Shown here piece after piece: positions 50,731 through 59,700 of a stretch of DNA of 64,000 nt; within the stretch, counting starts at the first letter, position 1; every line of letters starts with the position of its first letter. Position numbers and translations under genes: made by a program. The notes under the pieces are model-generated. The model had not been told where the DNA came from, made no database searches, and worked only from the letters and a program-made list of their open reading frames with translations. This DNA is from Faeciplasma sp045660445 (GTDB lineage: Bacteria; Bacillota; Clostridia; Oscillospirales; Ruminococcaceae), in the NCBI GenBank assembly GCA_045660445.1, contig JAZRDR010000001.1, forward strand, positions 182,908 through 246,907. Direction: 5' to 3'.

Positions 50731-51165
50731 ATGATCGAAAATGATACGATAAAACTCTTGCGTGAATGTGATGCAGGTGTCAAAATGGGCGTAGCATCTA
50801 TTGACGATGTATTAGATAAGGTTCACTCTCACGAACTTAAAAACTGCTTGCTGGAATGCAAAAGCGAGCACCAAAAGCTTGATTCGGATATTCAAACACA
50901 GCTTGCAAGATTTCACGACGAAGGAAAGGATCCCAACCCCGTTACTAAGAAAATGTCTTGGATGATGACAAACATGAAGCTCGTAATGGATAACTCCGAT
51001 TCCAAAATTGCCGACCTTATGACAGACGGCTGCAATATGGGCGTGAAATCCTTGAATAGATATCTTAACGAGTATAAAGCTGCAGATGAATACTCGAAAG
51101 ATATCGCCAAAAGGCTGATAAAGCTCGAACAAAAGCTTGCACGAAATGTCCGCGATTATCTATAA
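50731..51165 (+). CDS. Predicted four-helix protein (DUF2383-like)
   Basis: A 144-residue, almost all-helical protein (helices around 3-30, 33-62, 72-95 and 110-140). It resembles the DUF2383 ferritin-like group in length, helix spacing and the 'C..E....L' pattern (NCLLECKSEHQKL), but the match is by eye. Metal ligands are not clear. It lies just upstream of spoIIID, facing the same way, so a sporulation or stress role is possible. GAAAGGAAG precedes the ATG. Confidence 0.65.
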   Translation: MIENDTIKLLRECDAGVKMGVASIDDVLDKVHSHELKNCLLECKSEHQKLDSDIQTQLARFHDEGKDPNPVTKKMSWMMTNMKLVMDNSDSKIADLMTDGCNMGVKSLNRYLNEYKAADEYSKDIAKRLIKLEQKLARNVRDYL

Positions 51166-51261
51166 TAACAGCTTTTTTAAAAAAATCTGATTCGTCCCTC
51201 CTGCTTCTAATTCGCATTCCACTCCCATATACATTATTAAAACGTATATGGGAGTGAGCTT

Positions 51262-51531
51262 ATGACCAAGATACCCGAAGACTGCGAACGACCTGTAATT
51301 TTGGGGGAATACATAATCACGCACAAGGCAACTGTAAGGCAAACGGCAACGCAGTTCGGAATCAGCAAATCCACAGTGCACAAAGATGTAGCCGAACGGC
51401 TTAAGCGCGTCAAGCCGTCGCTTTATAAAGAGGTTAAAGTTGTTTTAGATATCAACAAGCAGGAACGCCACATAAGGGGAGGGCAGGCGACAAAACAAAA
51501 ATATTTAGAGCTCTCCTCAACAAAAAGCTGA
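51262..51531 (+). CDS. spoIIID: Sporulation transcription factor SpoIIID
   Basis: An 89-residue DNA-binding protein active in the mother cell. The central helix-turn-helix is ATVRQTATQFGISKSTVHKDVAERL (residues about 23-47), preceded by GEYIITHKATVRQ, diagnostic for SpoIIID. A basic C-terminus (NKQERHIRGGQATKQKYL) contacts DNA outside the major groove. The start ATG has a weak GAGTGAG ahead. This shows that the organism belongs to a spore-forming lineage. Confidence 0.95.
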   Translation: MTKIPEDCERPVILGEYIITHKATVRQTATQFGISKSTVHKDVAERLKRVKPSLYKEVKVVLDINKQERHIRGGQATKQKYLELSSTKS

Positions 51532-51541
51532 TTACTAAATG

Positions 51542-51580
51542 AAAACCGCCCTGCCAAATTCGGCAAGGCGGTTCTTTTTT
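51542..51580 (+). terminator. Terminator of spoIIID
   Basis: AACCGCC and TGCC pair with GGCA and GGCGGTT around one bulge on each side; T run follows. Also faces the convergent gene at 51,592. Confidence 0.85.
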
Positions 51581-51591
51581 ACTCTGTCTGA

Positions 51592-52122
51592 TTATTCAGC
51601 AGCGGGTTCTTCGGTAATTTCTTCAACTACTTCTTCAACAACCTCTTCTACTGCTTCGCAAGCATCGCAGCATCCGCAATCACATTCGTCTGCACATTCG
51701 TCAGCTTCGTAATATGCTTCATATTCTTCGTCGATCTCGAAATCGTCAATGCTTCCATACTTTCTTTCGTCAAGCTTGTCGCTAACATAGTCAGCAGCCT
51801 TTGTCAAAAGCTCGCTTGCCTTGTCAGCAGCAACAACAAAGCCGGTCATAACACCGTCAACAACGCTGTTAAGTACATCGCCGGCAGTAGGTCTTTCTGC
51901 GTATTCTTCTTCGTCACAGAATTCGCAGCAGTCGCAATCTTCGCAGTCTTCTTCGTCGCAGTCAAGGCATTCACAGCAGCCTTCGCATTCGCAATCGTCG
52001 CCGCATTCTTCAAAGTCGCACTCGAAGTCAGGTTCTTCCTTCTTCTTAGCAAGCGAGATAACGATACCTGCAGTAGCTGCAGCAGCGCCCAAGCCGATCA
52101 AAATCTTAAGAAAATTATTCAT
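51592..52122 (-). CDS. Cysteine- and acid-rich membrane-anchored protein of unknown function
   Basis: A 176-residue protein. Residues 4-25 form one membrane helix (LKILIGLGAAAATAGIVISLA). Residues 30-75 carry 13 cysteines among Asp/Glu (CDFEECGDDCECEGCC then ECLDCDEEDCEDCDCC as spaced pairs). A middle helix (GDVLNSVVDGVMTGFVVAADKASELLTKAADYVSDKL) resembles an amphipathic YtxH/late-embryogenesis-like helix. Residues 138-150 carry six more cysteines, then a Glu-rich tail. In all 19 cysteines. No known family seen. Metal (zinc, iron) binding or redox buffering at the membrane is a reasonable guess, not a claim. AAAGGAG precedes the ATG and a good promoter is close. Confidence 0.82.
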   Translation of the reverse strand: MNNFLKILIGLGAAAATAGIVISLAKKKEEPDFECDFEECGDDCECEGCCECLDCDEEDCEDCDCCEFCDEEEYAERPTAGDVLNSVVDGVMTGFVVAADKASELLTKAADYVSDKLDERKYGSIDDFEIDEEYEAYYEADECADECDCGCCDACEAVEEVVEEVVEEITEEPAAE

Positions 52123-52155
52123 ACTAAACGCTCCTTTATATTTTTAGTTAATTTT

Positions 52156-52184
52156 ACTATATCACAATTTGTCACCAAATGCAA
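52156..52184 (-). promoter_or_regulatory. Promoter of the cysteine-rich protein gene
   Basis: On the - strand, TTGCAT (52,179-52,184), 17-base spacer ending TGA (extended -10), TATAGT (52,156-52,161). It lies in the short gap after rsmE. Confidence 0.72.
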
Positions 52185-52189
52185 TAGCA

Positions 52190-52909
52190 TTACATGTTTC
52201 CGCTCAGATTCATAATGATAGAAATTGCGGCGATAGGTGCTGTTTCGCATCTTAAAATTCTTGTGCCCAGCCAAATCGGATGAACCCCGGCATCCTCGCA
52301 CATTCTAACCTCGTCTTCATCGAATCCGCCTTCCGAGCCTATCAAAACTCCCAAAGAAGCTCCGCTCGGATATTCAAACTGATTCAAGGGCTTGCCGCCC
52401 TTTTCATAGCATATAAGCTTAAGGTCAAGCTTTTGCATTTGATCAATACAATCTTTAAGACTTATTATATCCGAAACCTCGGGTACAATTCCTCGTCCCG
52501 ATTGCTTTGCTGCCTCTAAGGCGATCCTTTCAAGTCTTTCACGCTTTTTTGCGAACTGTTTTGCATCCGGTCGGCTCACACATCGCTTAGTCAAAACAGG
52601 AACTATTTTAACAGCTCCAAGCTCTGTTGCCTTTTGAACGATAAGCTCAAGCTTATCAAGCTTTGGCACAGCCATATAAAGAGTAAGATCAATGCTCGGC
52701 TCGGATGAGGGTGATGCACTAATAACTTCAAGATTAACAACCTCATCGGATATCTTCAAAATCTTGCAAAGATAATCGGTCTTGTCAAAGCAAACAGTTA
52801 TCTCATCACCAAGTCTCATTCTCAACGATCTTCCGATATGTCTCGCATCATCGCCATAAAGATTTATTGAATTTTCATACGGTGCTTCGCTTGAAAAAAA
52901 TCTCGGCAT
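52190..52909 (-). CDS. rsmE: 16S rRNA (uracil1498-N3)-methyltransferase
   Basis: A 239-residue SPOUT-class methyltransferase that modifies U1498 of 16S rRNA with S-adenosylmethionine. The N-terminal PUA-like domain has DDARHIGRSLRMRLGDEITV. The knot domain has the family's GSEGGFDEDEV loop and LGTRILRCETAPIAAISIIM near the end. The ATG at 52,909 is chosen over 52,930 because AAGGAAG lies 6 bases upstream and it begins MPRFF, the usual start. Confidence 0.95.
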   Translation of the reverse strand: MPRFFSSEAPYENSINLYGDDARHIGRSLRMRLGDEITVCFDKTDYLCKILKISDEVVNLEVISASPSSEPSIDLTLYMAVPKLDKLELIVQKATELGAVKIVPVLTKRCVSRPDAKQFAKKRERLERIALEAAKQSGRGIVPEVSDIISLKDCIDQMQKLDLKLICYEKGGKPLNQFEYPSGASLGVLIGSEGGFDEDEVRMCEDAGVHPIWLGTRILRCETAPIAAISIIMNLSGNM

Positions 52910-53023
52910 AAAAAACTTCCTTTTTGTCATTTCTAATGATTCGATTATAGTTTAGTATCACATTTTTTGCAAGTAATTTTTTATTTTTCGTTGCACTATC
53001 ACATATTTTTCACAATTTATGGC

Positions 53024-53120
53024 TATAATATGCTTGCAAGACAAAAAACAGATAACTATCTTCGTATTCATATATTATCCCCCCAAACTGCTCCTACTTA
53101 ATAAGTGGGAGCTTTTCCTT
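53024..53120 (+). ncRNA. Possible small RNA or leader: promoter-like TATAAT followed by a terminator
   Basis: TATAAT at 53,024-53,029 is followed about 65 bases later by a terminator hairpin GCTCCTACTT (53,090-53,099) / AAGTGGGAGC (53,103-53,112) with a T-rich tail. No gene of that strand lies upstream, so the terminator must serve either a short RNA of about 80 bases or an attenuated leader. No clear -35 is present and no known RNA family is recognised. Confidence 0.35.
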
Positions 53121-53140
53121 TATATACCGCTTTTTTTGTG

Positions 53141-53169
53141 TTGCAAAGCGTCGGCTTTTGTGGTACAAT
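53141..53169 (+). promoter_or_regulatory. Promoter of the deaminase-tsaE-tsaB-rpiB operon
   Basis: TTGCAA (53,141-53,146), 17-base spacer ending TGG (extended -10), TACAAT (53,164-53,169). Confidence 0.8.
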
Positions 53170-53202
53170 CACTTTATAAATATGTTTGTACGGAGGCTAA
53201 CT

Positions 53203-53691
53203 ATGGACCGCAGAGACAAAATTAATTACTATCTCGATATTGCAGATTCAGTTTCTGAAAGAGGAACCTGCTTAAGACGCAGATACGGAGCAGTTATCGT
53301 TAACCGTGATCAGATCATTTCGACAGGTTATGTCGGCGCTCCCAGAGGAAGAAAGAATTGTTCCGACCTTGGCTATTGCATAAGAAACCAGCTTAACGTT
53401 CCCCGCGGAGAAAGATACGAGCTTTGCCGCAGTGTTCACGCTGAAATGAACGCAATTATCAATGCCTCGCGTGAGCAGATGATCGGCGCAACACTCTATC
53501 TTTGCGGAAGAGAAGTCTCAACAGGTGAATACATAAGAAATTCCTCTTGCTGTGCTCTTTGCAAGCGCATGGTGATCAATTCGGGCATCGAAAGAGTTGT
53601 TATCAGAGATGATGAAAACAGCTATCGCACCATTTTGGTCATCGACTGGATCATGAACGATGAATCCATTGTGGGCGAAAGAGGATATTAA
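53203..53691 (+). CDS. dCMP/cytidine deaminase-like protein (ComE operon protein 2 type)
   Basis: A 162-residue zinc deaminase. The catalytic motif is SVHAEMNAII (His79, Glu81) and the second zinc motif is SSCCALC with Cys117 and Cys120 as ligands; the usual Pro before Cys117 is replaced by Cys116. The N-terminal SERGTCLRRRYGAVIV and YVGAPRGRKNC segments are characteristic of dCMP deaminases, which make dUMP. CGGAGG lies upstream of the ATG at 53,203, which is preferred over 53,158. First gene of an operon with tRNA modification genes. Confidence 0.9.
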   Translation: MDRRDKINYYLDIADSVSERGTCLRRRYGAVIVNRDQIISTGYVGAPRGRKNCSDLGYCIRNQLNVPRGERYELCRSVHAEMNAIINASREQMIGATLYLCGREVSTGEYIRNSSCCALCKRMVINSGIERVVIRDDENSYRTILVIDWIMNDESIVGERGY

Positions 53692-53712
53692 TTCTTAAAA
53701 AGAAGGATAAAC

Positions 53713-54156
53713 GTGATAATAAAATTTACAACACATTCTGCCGATGAAACCATCGCTCTTGGTGAAAAGATCGGCTCCCGTCTTAAAGGCGGCGATATCA
53801 TCGCCTATCGGGGAGGGCTTGGTGTAGGCAAAACCACCATAACCCACGGAATCGCGAAAGGCATGGGCTTAAAAGACGATGTCAGCTCGCCAACATTCGC
53901 ACTTGTCAACGAGTATAGAGGGCAAACAAATCTCTATCACTTCGATATGTATCGCATCAACGGTGGGTTAGATCTTGAAACCACGGGATTTTATGACTAT
54001 ATGGATTCTGACAGCGTCCTCGCTATCGAATGGAGCGAGAATATAGCTAATGAGCTTCCTGATAACGTCATTACAATAACGATCACACGCATTGATGACG
54101 AAACAAGAGAAATTGAAATTAACGGAGATGAACGATTTGACGATATTGGGAATTGA
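53713..54156 (+). CDS. tsaE: tRNA threonylcarbamoyladenosine synthesis ATPase TsaE
   Basis: A 147-residue P-loop protein that supports the TsaB-TsaD complex in making t6A37 of tRNA. Walker A is GGLGVGKTT (about 34-42); SSPTFALVNEY and LYHFDMYRI are highly characteristic. It starts at GTG (53,713) with AAGAAGGA upstream. tsaB starts inside its end, so the two are coupled; tsaD is not seen here. Confidence 0.95.
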   Translation: MIIKFTTHSADETIALGEKIGSRLKGGDIIAYRGGLGVGKTTITHGIAKGMGLKDDVSSPTFALVNEYRGQTNLYHFDMYRINGGLDLETTGFYDYMDSDSVLAIEWSENIANELPDNVITITITRIDDETREIEINGDERFDDIGN

Positions 54157-54829
54157 CACCTCGGGGAAAACTGCATCCTGCGCAATATTGCGTGACGGCG
54201 TTATCTTGGGGCAAAACACCGTATATACAAAGCTTACCCATTCTCAGGTGATACTGCCCTTTGTCAAACGCCTGTTAGATGATACAAATTTAACACTTTC
54301 GGATATCGACCTTATCGCCGTGGCTGACGGTCCCGGGTCATATACCGGCCTTCGAATCGGCATTTCCGCAGTTAAGGGGATGTGTATTGACGGCAAAAAG
54401 TGTTTGGGAGTATCCACACTCGAGGCTTTGGCAACCAACTGCATCGGATCAAAAGCACGCATTTTCTCACTTTTGAATGCCAGACCCGGAATCGTCTATT
54501 TCGGAGTGTATGACTCTGACGGCGAGGTTTTAACAAACGTCACGCCCGACGCTGTCGTTAACGCCGAATCCGTCCTTGAAGCCGCCAAGGCTTATGACGG
54601 GGATATCGTCCTTGTCGGCGATTGCATTAAGGAAATCAAAGAAAAATATTTTGCGGAAGATACAAGAGTGCGTCTTGCCCCTCCTCATGAAAGGCTCCAG
54701 CTCGCTTCAAGCGTTTGTCAAGCAGCACTTGCACATATCGACGAAGCTATTTGCGACGATGCCCTTGCCGCAAGATATTTGCAGATAACAAAAGCGGAAA
54801 AAGATCTAAAAGAGAAAGAGGAAAAATAA
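54137..54829 (+). CDS. tsaB: tRNA threonylcarbamoyladenosine synthesis protein TsaB
   Basis: A protein of about 230 residues, an ASKHA-fold partner of TsaD in t6A formation. Motifs: ILGIDTSGKTASCAIL at the N-terminus, LIAVADGPGSYTGLRIGISAVKG (the classic TsaB signature), and ARYLQITKAEKDL at the C-terminus. The start is uncertain: TTG at 54,137 has GGAG 9 bases upstream and gives the usual short N-terminus; ATG at 54,128 overlaps that GGAG and is less likely. It overlaps tsaE by 20 bases. Confidence 0.93.
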   Translation: MTILGIDTSGKTASCAILRDGVILGQNTVYTKLTHSQVILPFVKRLLDDTNLTLSDIDLIAVADGPGSYTGLRIGISAVKGMCIDGKKCLGVSTLEALATNCIGSKARIFSLLNARPGIVYFGVYDSDGEVLTNVTPDAVVNAESVLEAAKAYDGDIVLVGDCIKEIKEKYFAEDTRVRLAPPHERLQLASSVCQAALAHIDEAICDDALAARYLQITKAEKDLKEKEEK

Positions 54830-54830
54830 A

Positions 54831-55268
54831 ATGATAGGAATCGGAAACGACCATGCAGGAACCGAGCTTAAGCTCGCAATAATCAAACACCTTGAAGAGC
54901 AGGGAATCGAATACATCGATTATGGTGTTGCTCCCGGCGAAGCGATCGATTATCCCGATGCTGCAGAAAAAGTTTGCCTTGATATCCAAAACGGCAAGCT
55001 TGAAAAGGCGATCCTTGTTTGCGGAACAGGCATCGGAATTTCCATTGCTGCCAACAAAATGAAGGGGATCCGCGCTTGCGCTTGCTCTGATACCTTCTCG
55101 GCTAAGTATACAAGACTTCATAACGATGCAAATGCTCTTTGCCTTGGCGGCAGAGTGGTAGGTGCAGGTCTTGCCTGTGAGCTTGTCGACATCTTCCTCT
55201 CCACCGAGTTCGAGGGTGGCCGCCACCAGCGCAGAGTTGACCTTATAACAGCGTTGGAGAATAAGTGA
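54831..55268 (+). CDS. rpiB: Ribose-5-phosphate isomerase B
   Basis: A 145-residue enzyme that interconverts ribose 5-phosphate and ribulose 5-phosphate. Signature features are IGIGNDHAGTELK at the start, CGTGIGISIAANKMKGIRACACSD (active-site Cys and Thr, residues about 64-87) and RLHNDANALCLGGR. Starts one base after the tsaB stop. Its own stop overlaps the next gene. Confidence 0.96.
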   Translation: MIGIGNDHAGTELKLAIIKHLEEQGIEYIDYGVAPGEAIDYPDAAEKVCLDIQNGKLEKAILVCGTGIGISIAANKMKGIRACACSDTFSAKYTRLHNDANALCLGGRVVGAGLACELVDIFLSTEFEGGRHQRRVDLITALENK

Positions 55269-56692
55269 TGGGATTGTTTGGTAAGCCTTTTAGGAAGAGT
55301 GAGCACAAGCGTGTCGATTCATTTTCATTCGATGAACGAGCTTGTTCTGAATTGATTTCTGAGTATATTAAAAATATTGAGATAATTGATAAAGCTCAAA
55401 AAGAAAATAATGTAAAGAAGAACAATAGAGCGGCAACAAAAGTTTGGAACATAGCAATGGAAATTGATGTGAAACATCCTGAACTCAGAGGTGAGTTTTG
55501 CAAATTGCTTTATCACCCAAATCCGAGAGTTCGCAGTTGTGCAGCATTTCATATTCCAAAGATGGATTGTGACAGGAAGCACCGTCTGGCAGCTTTAGAT
55601 GAAGTTATGCGTATTTCTAAAGAAGAGCCGAATATCGAAGGCTATGGTGCAGAAATTTGGTTGAACACGTGGTTCTTCGAGCATCCCGAGGATAACATTC
55701 GCAATGTTAAAGTCAAGTATCCGTATTCTCAAAAAAGATTTGAGGGTACTGAAGCAAGAACTTTTAAGCAAGAATGGGAAGAAAAACAAAACGGTAAACA
55801 AAAAGATTTAACGCTCGAAATGTCTTTTACAGAGATTAAAGAATTAAAATCCGTATCTGACTTGCAAAAACAACTCAATAAATTCGGCCTTGCCGAGTAT
55901 TATAAAAAACTCGGTCACTTAGCTAAAAATTCGATACATATGGAGCTAACCCCTGTATCCGAAGATGAGTTAGGGCTTGGCGTCTCAAAAATCGGCGGTC
56001 ATCCCGATTTGCCTCGCAGTGTTGACTGGTTTGCCAATGCAGATGACGGTGTTCCGTTGTCTCTTATCTGTCAGATAAACTTAGCAGAAATCAAAAACTT
56101 TGACGTTGATAATGAGCTCCCCGAAAAGGGCATTTTGTATTTCTTCTATGATAGCGAAGCTCAGCCTTGGGGCTTTGACCCTAAGGATGCAAGCGGAACA
56201 AAGGTGTATTATTTCGACGGCGACGAATCCGAACTTGAACGCAAGGAACATTCCGAAGCTTTTGTGTTTGAATGTGCTTCTTTAAGCTTTAGCAATGAGT
56301 ACGAGCTTCCAGGACTTGACAGCGACCACGCTATCGGCGTGGATTTCAGCGAAGAGACGATATATGACCACTACTACGATTTTTGTGAAAGCAGAGGAGA
56401 GCCTATCAACAAGCTGTTAGGACATTCTGACAATATTCAGGATGGAATGGAAATTGAATGTGAACTTGTAACAAACGGTTTATATTGCGGTAATGCAACA
56501 GGATATAATGACGAAAGAGCTAAAGAACTTAAGAAGAACTATGCCAAGTGGCGCTTGCTCATGCAAATCGACACGAACGACGATATTGACATGATGTGGG
56601 GTGACTGCGGAAGGCTTTATTTCTGGATAACCGAAGACGACTTGAAAAATAAAAACTTCGAAAAATCCTGGCTCATTTTGCAGTGCGGATAA
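55268..56692 (+). CDS. DUF1963 domain protein with helical N-terminal region
   Basis: A 474-residue protein. Residues about 20-130 are helical and HEAT-like (VWNIAMEIDVKHPELRGEFCKLLYHPNPRVRSCAAFHI). A DUF1963 (YwqG-like) domain covers about 230-470: VSKIGGHPDLPRSVDWFANADDGVPLSLICQINLAEI, ILYFFYDSEAQPWGFDP, and a long acidic second half. ATG at 55,268 (GGAG 8 bases upstream); the stop of rpiB overlaps. Codon use is more AT-rich than the neighbours (many AAA, AAT, TTT), which hints at later acquisition. Proteins of this kind are sometimes near polymorphic toxin immunity genes. Function is unknown. Confidence 0.78.
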   Translation: MGLFGKPFRKSEHKRVDSFSFDERACSELISEYIKNIEIIDKAQKENNVKKNNRAATKVWNIAMEIDVKHPELRGEFCKLLYHPNPRVRSCAAFHIPKMDCDRKHRLAALDEVMRISKEEPNIEGYGAEIWLNTWFFEHPEDNIRNVKVKYPYSQKRFEGTEARTFKQEWEEKQNGKQKDLTLEMSFTEIKELKSVSDLQKQLNKFGLAEYYKKLGHLAKNSIHMELTPVSEDELGLGVSKIGGHPDLPRSVDWFANADDGVPLSLICQINLAEIKNFDVDNELPEKGILYFFYDSEAQPWGFDPKDASGTKVYYFDGDESELERKEHSEAFVFECASLSFSNEYELPGLDSDHAIGVDFSEETIYDHYYDFCESRGEPINKLLGHSDNIQDGMEIECELVTNGLYCGNATGYNDERAKELKKNYAKWRLLMQIDTNDDIDMMWGDCGRLYFWITEDDLKNKNFEKSWLILQCG

Positions 56693-56704
56693 ATAGTGAT
56701 AAAA

Positions 56705-56738
56705 AAGCTACCCTTATTTCAGGGTAGCTTTTCTTTTA
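56705..56738. terminator. Bidirectional terminator between the DUF1963 gene and mfd
   Basis: AAGCTACCCT (56,705) pairs with AGGGTAGCTT (ending 56,730) with A- and T-rich flanks. Confidence 0.88.
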
Positions 56739-56744
56739 CAATTT

Positions 56745-59700
56745 CTATTCAATCTCCGCCTTCTCCATCGTATCAAGAACCTCACGCATAAGCATGATCG
56801 GCTCCTCCTTCGGCAAAAGCTTAACTGATACAAACGACTGCGCCGAGCCGTTAACCAAAACTCTGCCCTTGAATTTCGCGGTCAAAGCCATAATTCCGCC
56901 AACGTCAGCTTCGCGGATGGTAAACACAATGTTCTGGCCCTTTTGGGTGATCTCCTTAATTCCAAGTCTTGCGGCTGTATTTCGCAAAAGAGCCACGTTC
57001 ACAAGCCCCACCACCGATTTCGGAGGTTCGCCAAATCTGTCAATAAGCTCATCCAAAACATCTTCCGAGTCTGTTCGCGAGGATATTCCCGCAATCTTTC
57101 GATATGCTTCAATTCTAAGCTGTAGATCTTCAATATAAGTCTCAGGAATGAATGCGTCGATAGTAACGTCAACCAAGCAATCCTCGGCAGAGTGGGGGAT
57201 AGCTTCTCCCTTTTGCTCGGCAATAGCCTCGGTCAAAAGCTGTAAATACATATCATATCCAACAGCTTCCATGTGCCCGTGCTGTTTTGCGGATAAGATC
57301 GATCCCACACCTCTTATCTCAAGGTCACGCATCGCGATCTTAAATCCCGATCCAAACTGCGTCAGCTCTCTTATGGCTTCAAGTCTCTTTGCAGCTATCT
57401 CTGTCAAAACCTTGCCTCGTCTGAACGTAAAGTATGCATAAGCACGCCTGTTCGAGCGTCCAACACGCCCTCTTAACTGATAAAGCTGGCTAAGTCCGAA
57501 TCTATCCGCATCCTCGATTATAAGAGTGTTGCAGTTCGAAACGTCAACACCCGTTTCAATAATCGTTGTGCAAACCAAAATATCAATCTCGTGGTCCAAA
57601 AGCTGTCGCCAAATTTCAGATAGCTGAGCCTCTTCCATCTGCCCGTGAGCAACGCCTATTCTAGCGTCGGGCAATCCCTGCTGCAAGCGATAAGCGCACA
57701 TATCAAGTGTCTCAATTCGGTTATGAATGTAATAAACCTGCCCGCCTCGTCTAAGCTCCTTTTGAATTGCCTGCAACAAAATTCCCGTCTGGTGTTCAAT
57801 AACGTATGTCTGAACAGGGAATCTGTCACTCGGAGGCTCCTCGATAACCGACATATCCCTAATACCCGACATAGCCATATTAAGCGTTCTCGGAATCGGA
57901 GTTGCCGAAAGAGTTAAAATATCCACTTCAGGATGAATTTCCTTGATATGCTCCTTGTGAGCTACACCAAACCTCTGCTCCTCGTCGATGATGAGAAGTC
58001 CCAAATCCTTGAATTTAACGTCATTCTGAACAAGTCTGTGTGTTCCGATAACAATGTCGATCTCGCCTCTGGCAAGCTGCCTAAGGATTTCTTTTTGTTG
58101 CTTTGGAGTTCTGAATCTAGATAGCAGCTCGATCTTGGCAGGGAAGTTTGCAAATCGTCTTAAAGCTGTCTGATAGTGCTGCCACGCCAAAACTGTTGTC
58201 GGAACCAAGATCGCACACTGCTTCGAATCCAAAATGCACTTCATCGCAGCACGAAGTGCAACCTCTGTCTTTCCAAAACCAACGTCGCCACACAAAAGTC
58301 TGTCCATCGGCGTGTTTTTTTGCATATCATCCTTAATTTCTTCAATCGAGCGCATCTGGTCATCCGTCTCACGATATTCAAATCGCTCCTCAAATTCCTT
58401 TTGCCACTCGTTGTCGTGTGAAAAAGCATATCCCTTTGCAAGCTGGCGCTTCGCATACAAAGCAATAAGCTCATCTGCCATATCCTTGCAGGCTTTCTTA
58501 ACTCTAGCCCTCGTTCTTTGCCAATCCTGAGAGCCAAGCTTGTTAAGCTTCACGTTGTCATCGTCTTTGGGACCGATATACTTTGAAACGGTGTCAAGCT
58601 GTGTAACGGGAACGTACAAAACGTCAGTCCCTGCATATTTAATGGTGATGTAATCTTTCGTTACGCCGTTTGTTGCAATGTTTGTAATTCCGTTAAATTT
58701 GCCGATTCCGTGCAAAGCGTGAACGACCAAGTCGCCCTTGTTAATGTCCGAAAGGCTGTTGATCTTCTCAGAATTCTTAACCTTTTTCTTAACTTTTCTT
58801 CGCTGATTATGAACCTTCAGCTGCGAAATTATCGCAAATTTCGTCGAGGGATATTCCAAGCTGCTTGATATGCTTCCTGCTCCAACGTAAACGATGCCGT
58901 TTGCCAAGGTTGATTGATCAGTTAACGGCTGAGCTTTAAATCCACGTGCAACCAAATCATTTTGCACGATTCCAGCGCTCTTGTCAGTTCCCACAAGCAC
59001 AGCCACACAATATCCGTTATCCACATAGGTTTCAAGCTCTTCCGTCAGCTGATTAAGCTCTCCGCCCCAGCTTGAAGATTGATAAGCCTCGGCAGCGATA
59101 AGCCTTTTTAGTCTAAGGTCGCTTCCGTGCATGAAAGTATCTAAATATATCAAAGGCCGCTTTTCAACGCATGACAAAACCACGGGCAGATCAACGTAAA
59201 ATCCGCCCATTTCCTTAAACATGATCCCATTTTCAAAAAGGATCTTAATATCCTCTGAAAGCTGAGCTGTAAAGGCGCCAGCCTTTTCGCGGCAGTTTGA
59301 ATATTCGCTTATAACGCACAAGCCGTCCGAAAAATAGTCAAGCACAGTTGCAGGCTCACCGTAAACTTGCAAATAATATTTATCCAAGCTTGCAATGTGT
59401 CCTCCGCCGTTTATGGTGTCAAGATCGATGTACAAGCTTTTCTTTATTGCATCGGCATTTTTGCCTCTTGCTCTCTCAATAAGAGCCTCGATAGCCTCTT
59501 TCAGCTCATCATCGGATATTATCAATTCCTTGGCTGGTGTAATGGTAAGCCGCTTTACAGTATCTATTCTTCGTTGCGATTCAATGTCAAACACTGAAAC
59601 CGTGTCGATCTCATCGCCCCATAGTTCTATTCTGTAAGGAGCATCCTCTGCAACGGGGAAAACGTCCAAAATGTCGCCCCTGATGGCAAACTGCCCTCTG

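Noticed and set aside
53019..53225. 68-codon ATG frame upstream of the dCMP deaminase
   Set aside because: No ribosome site, overlaps the terminator hairpin, the promoter and the start of the true gene; composition is that of AT-rich intergenic DNA.
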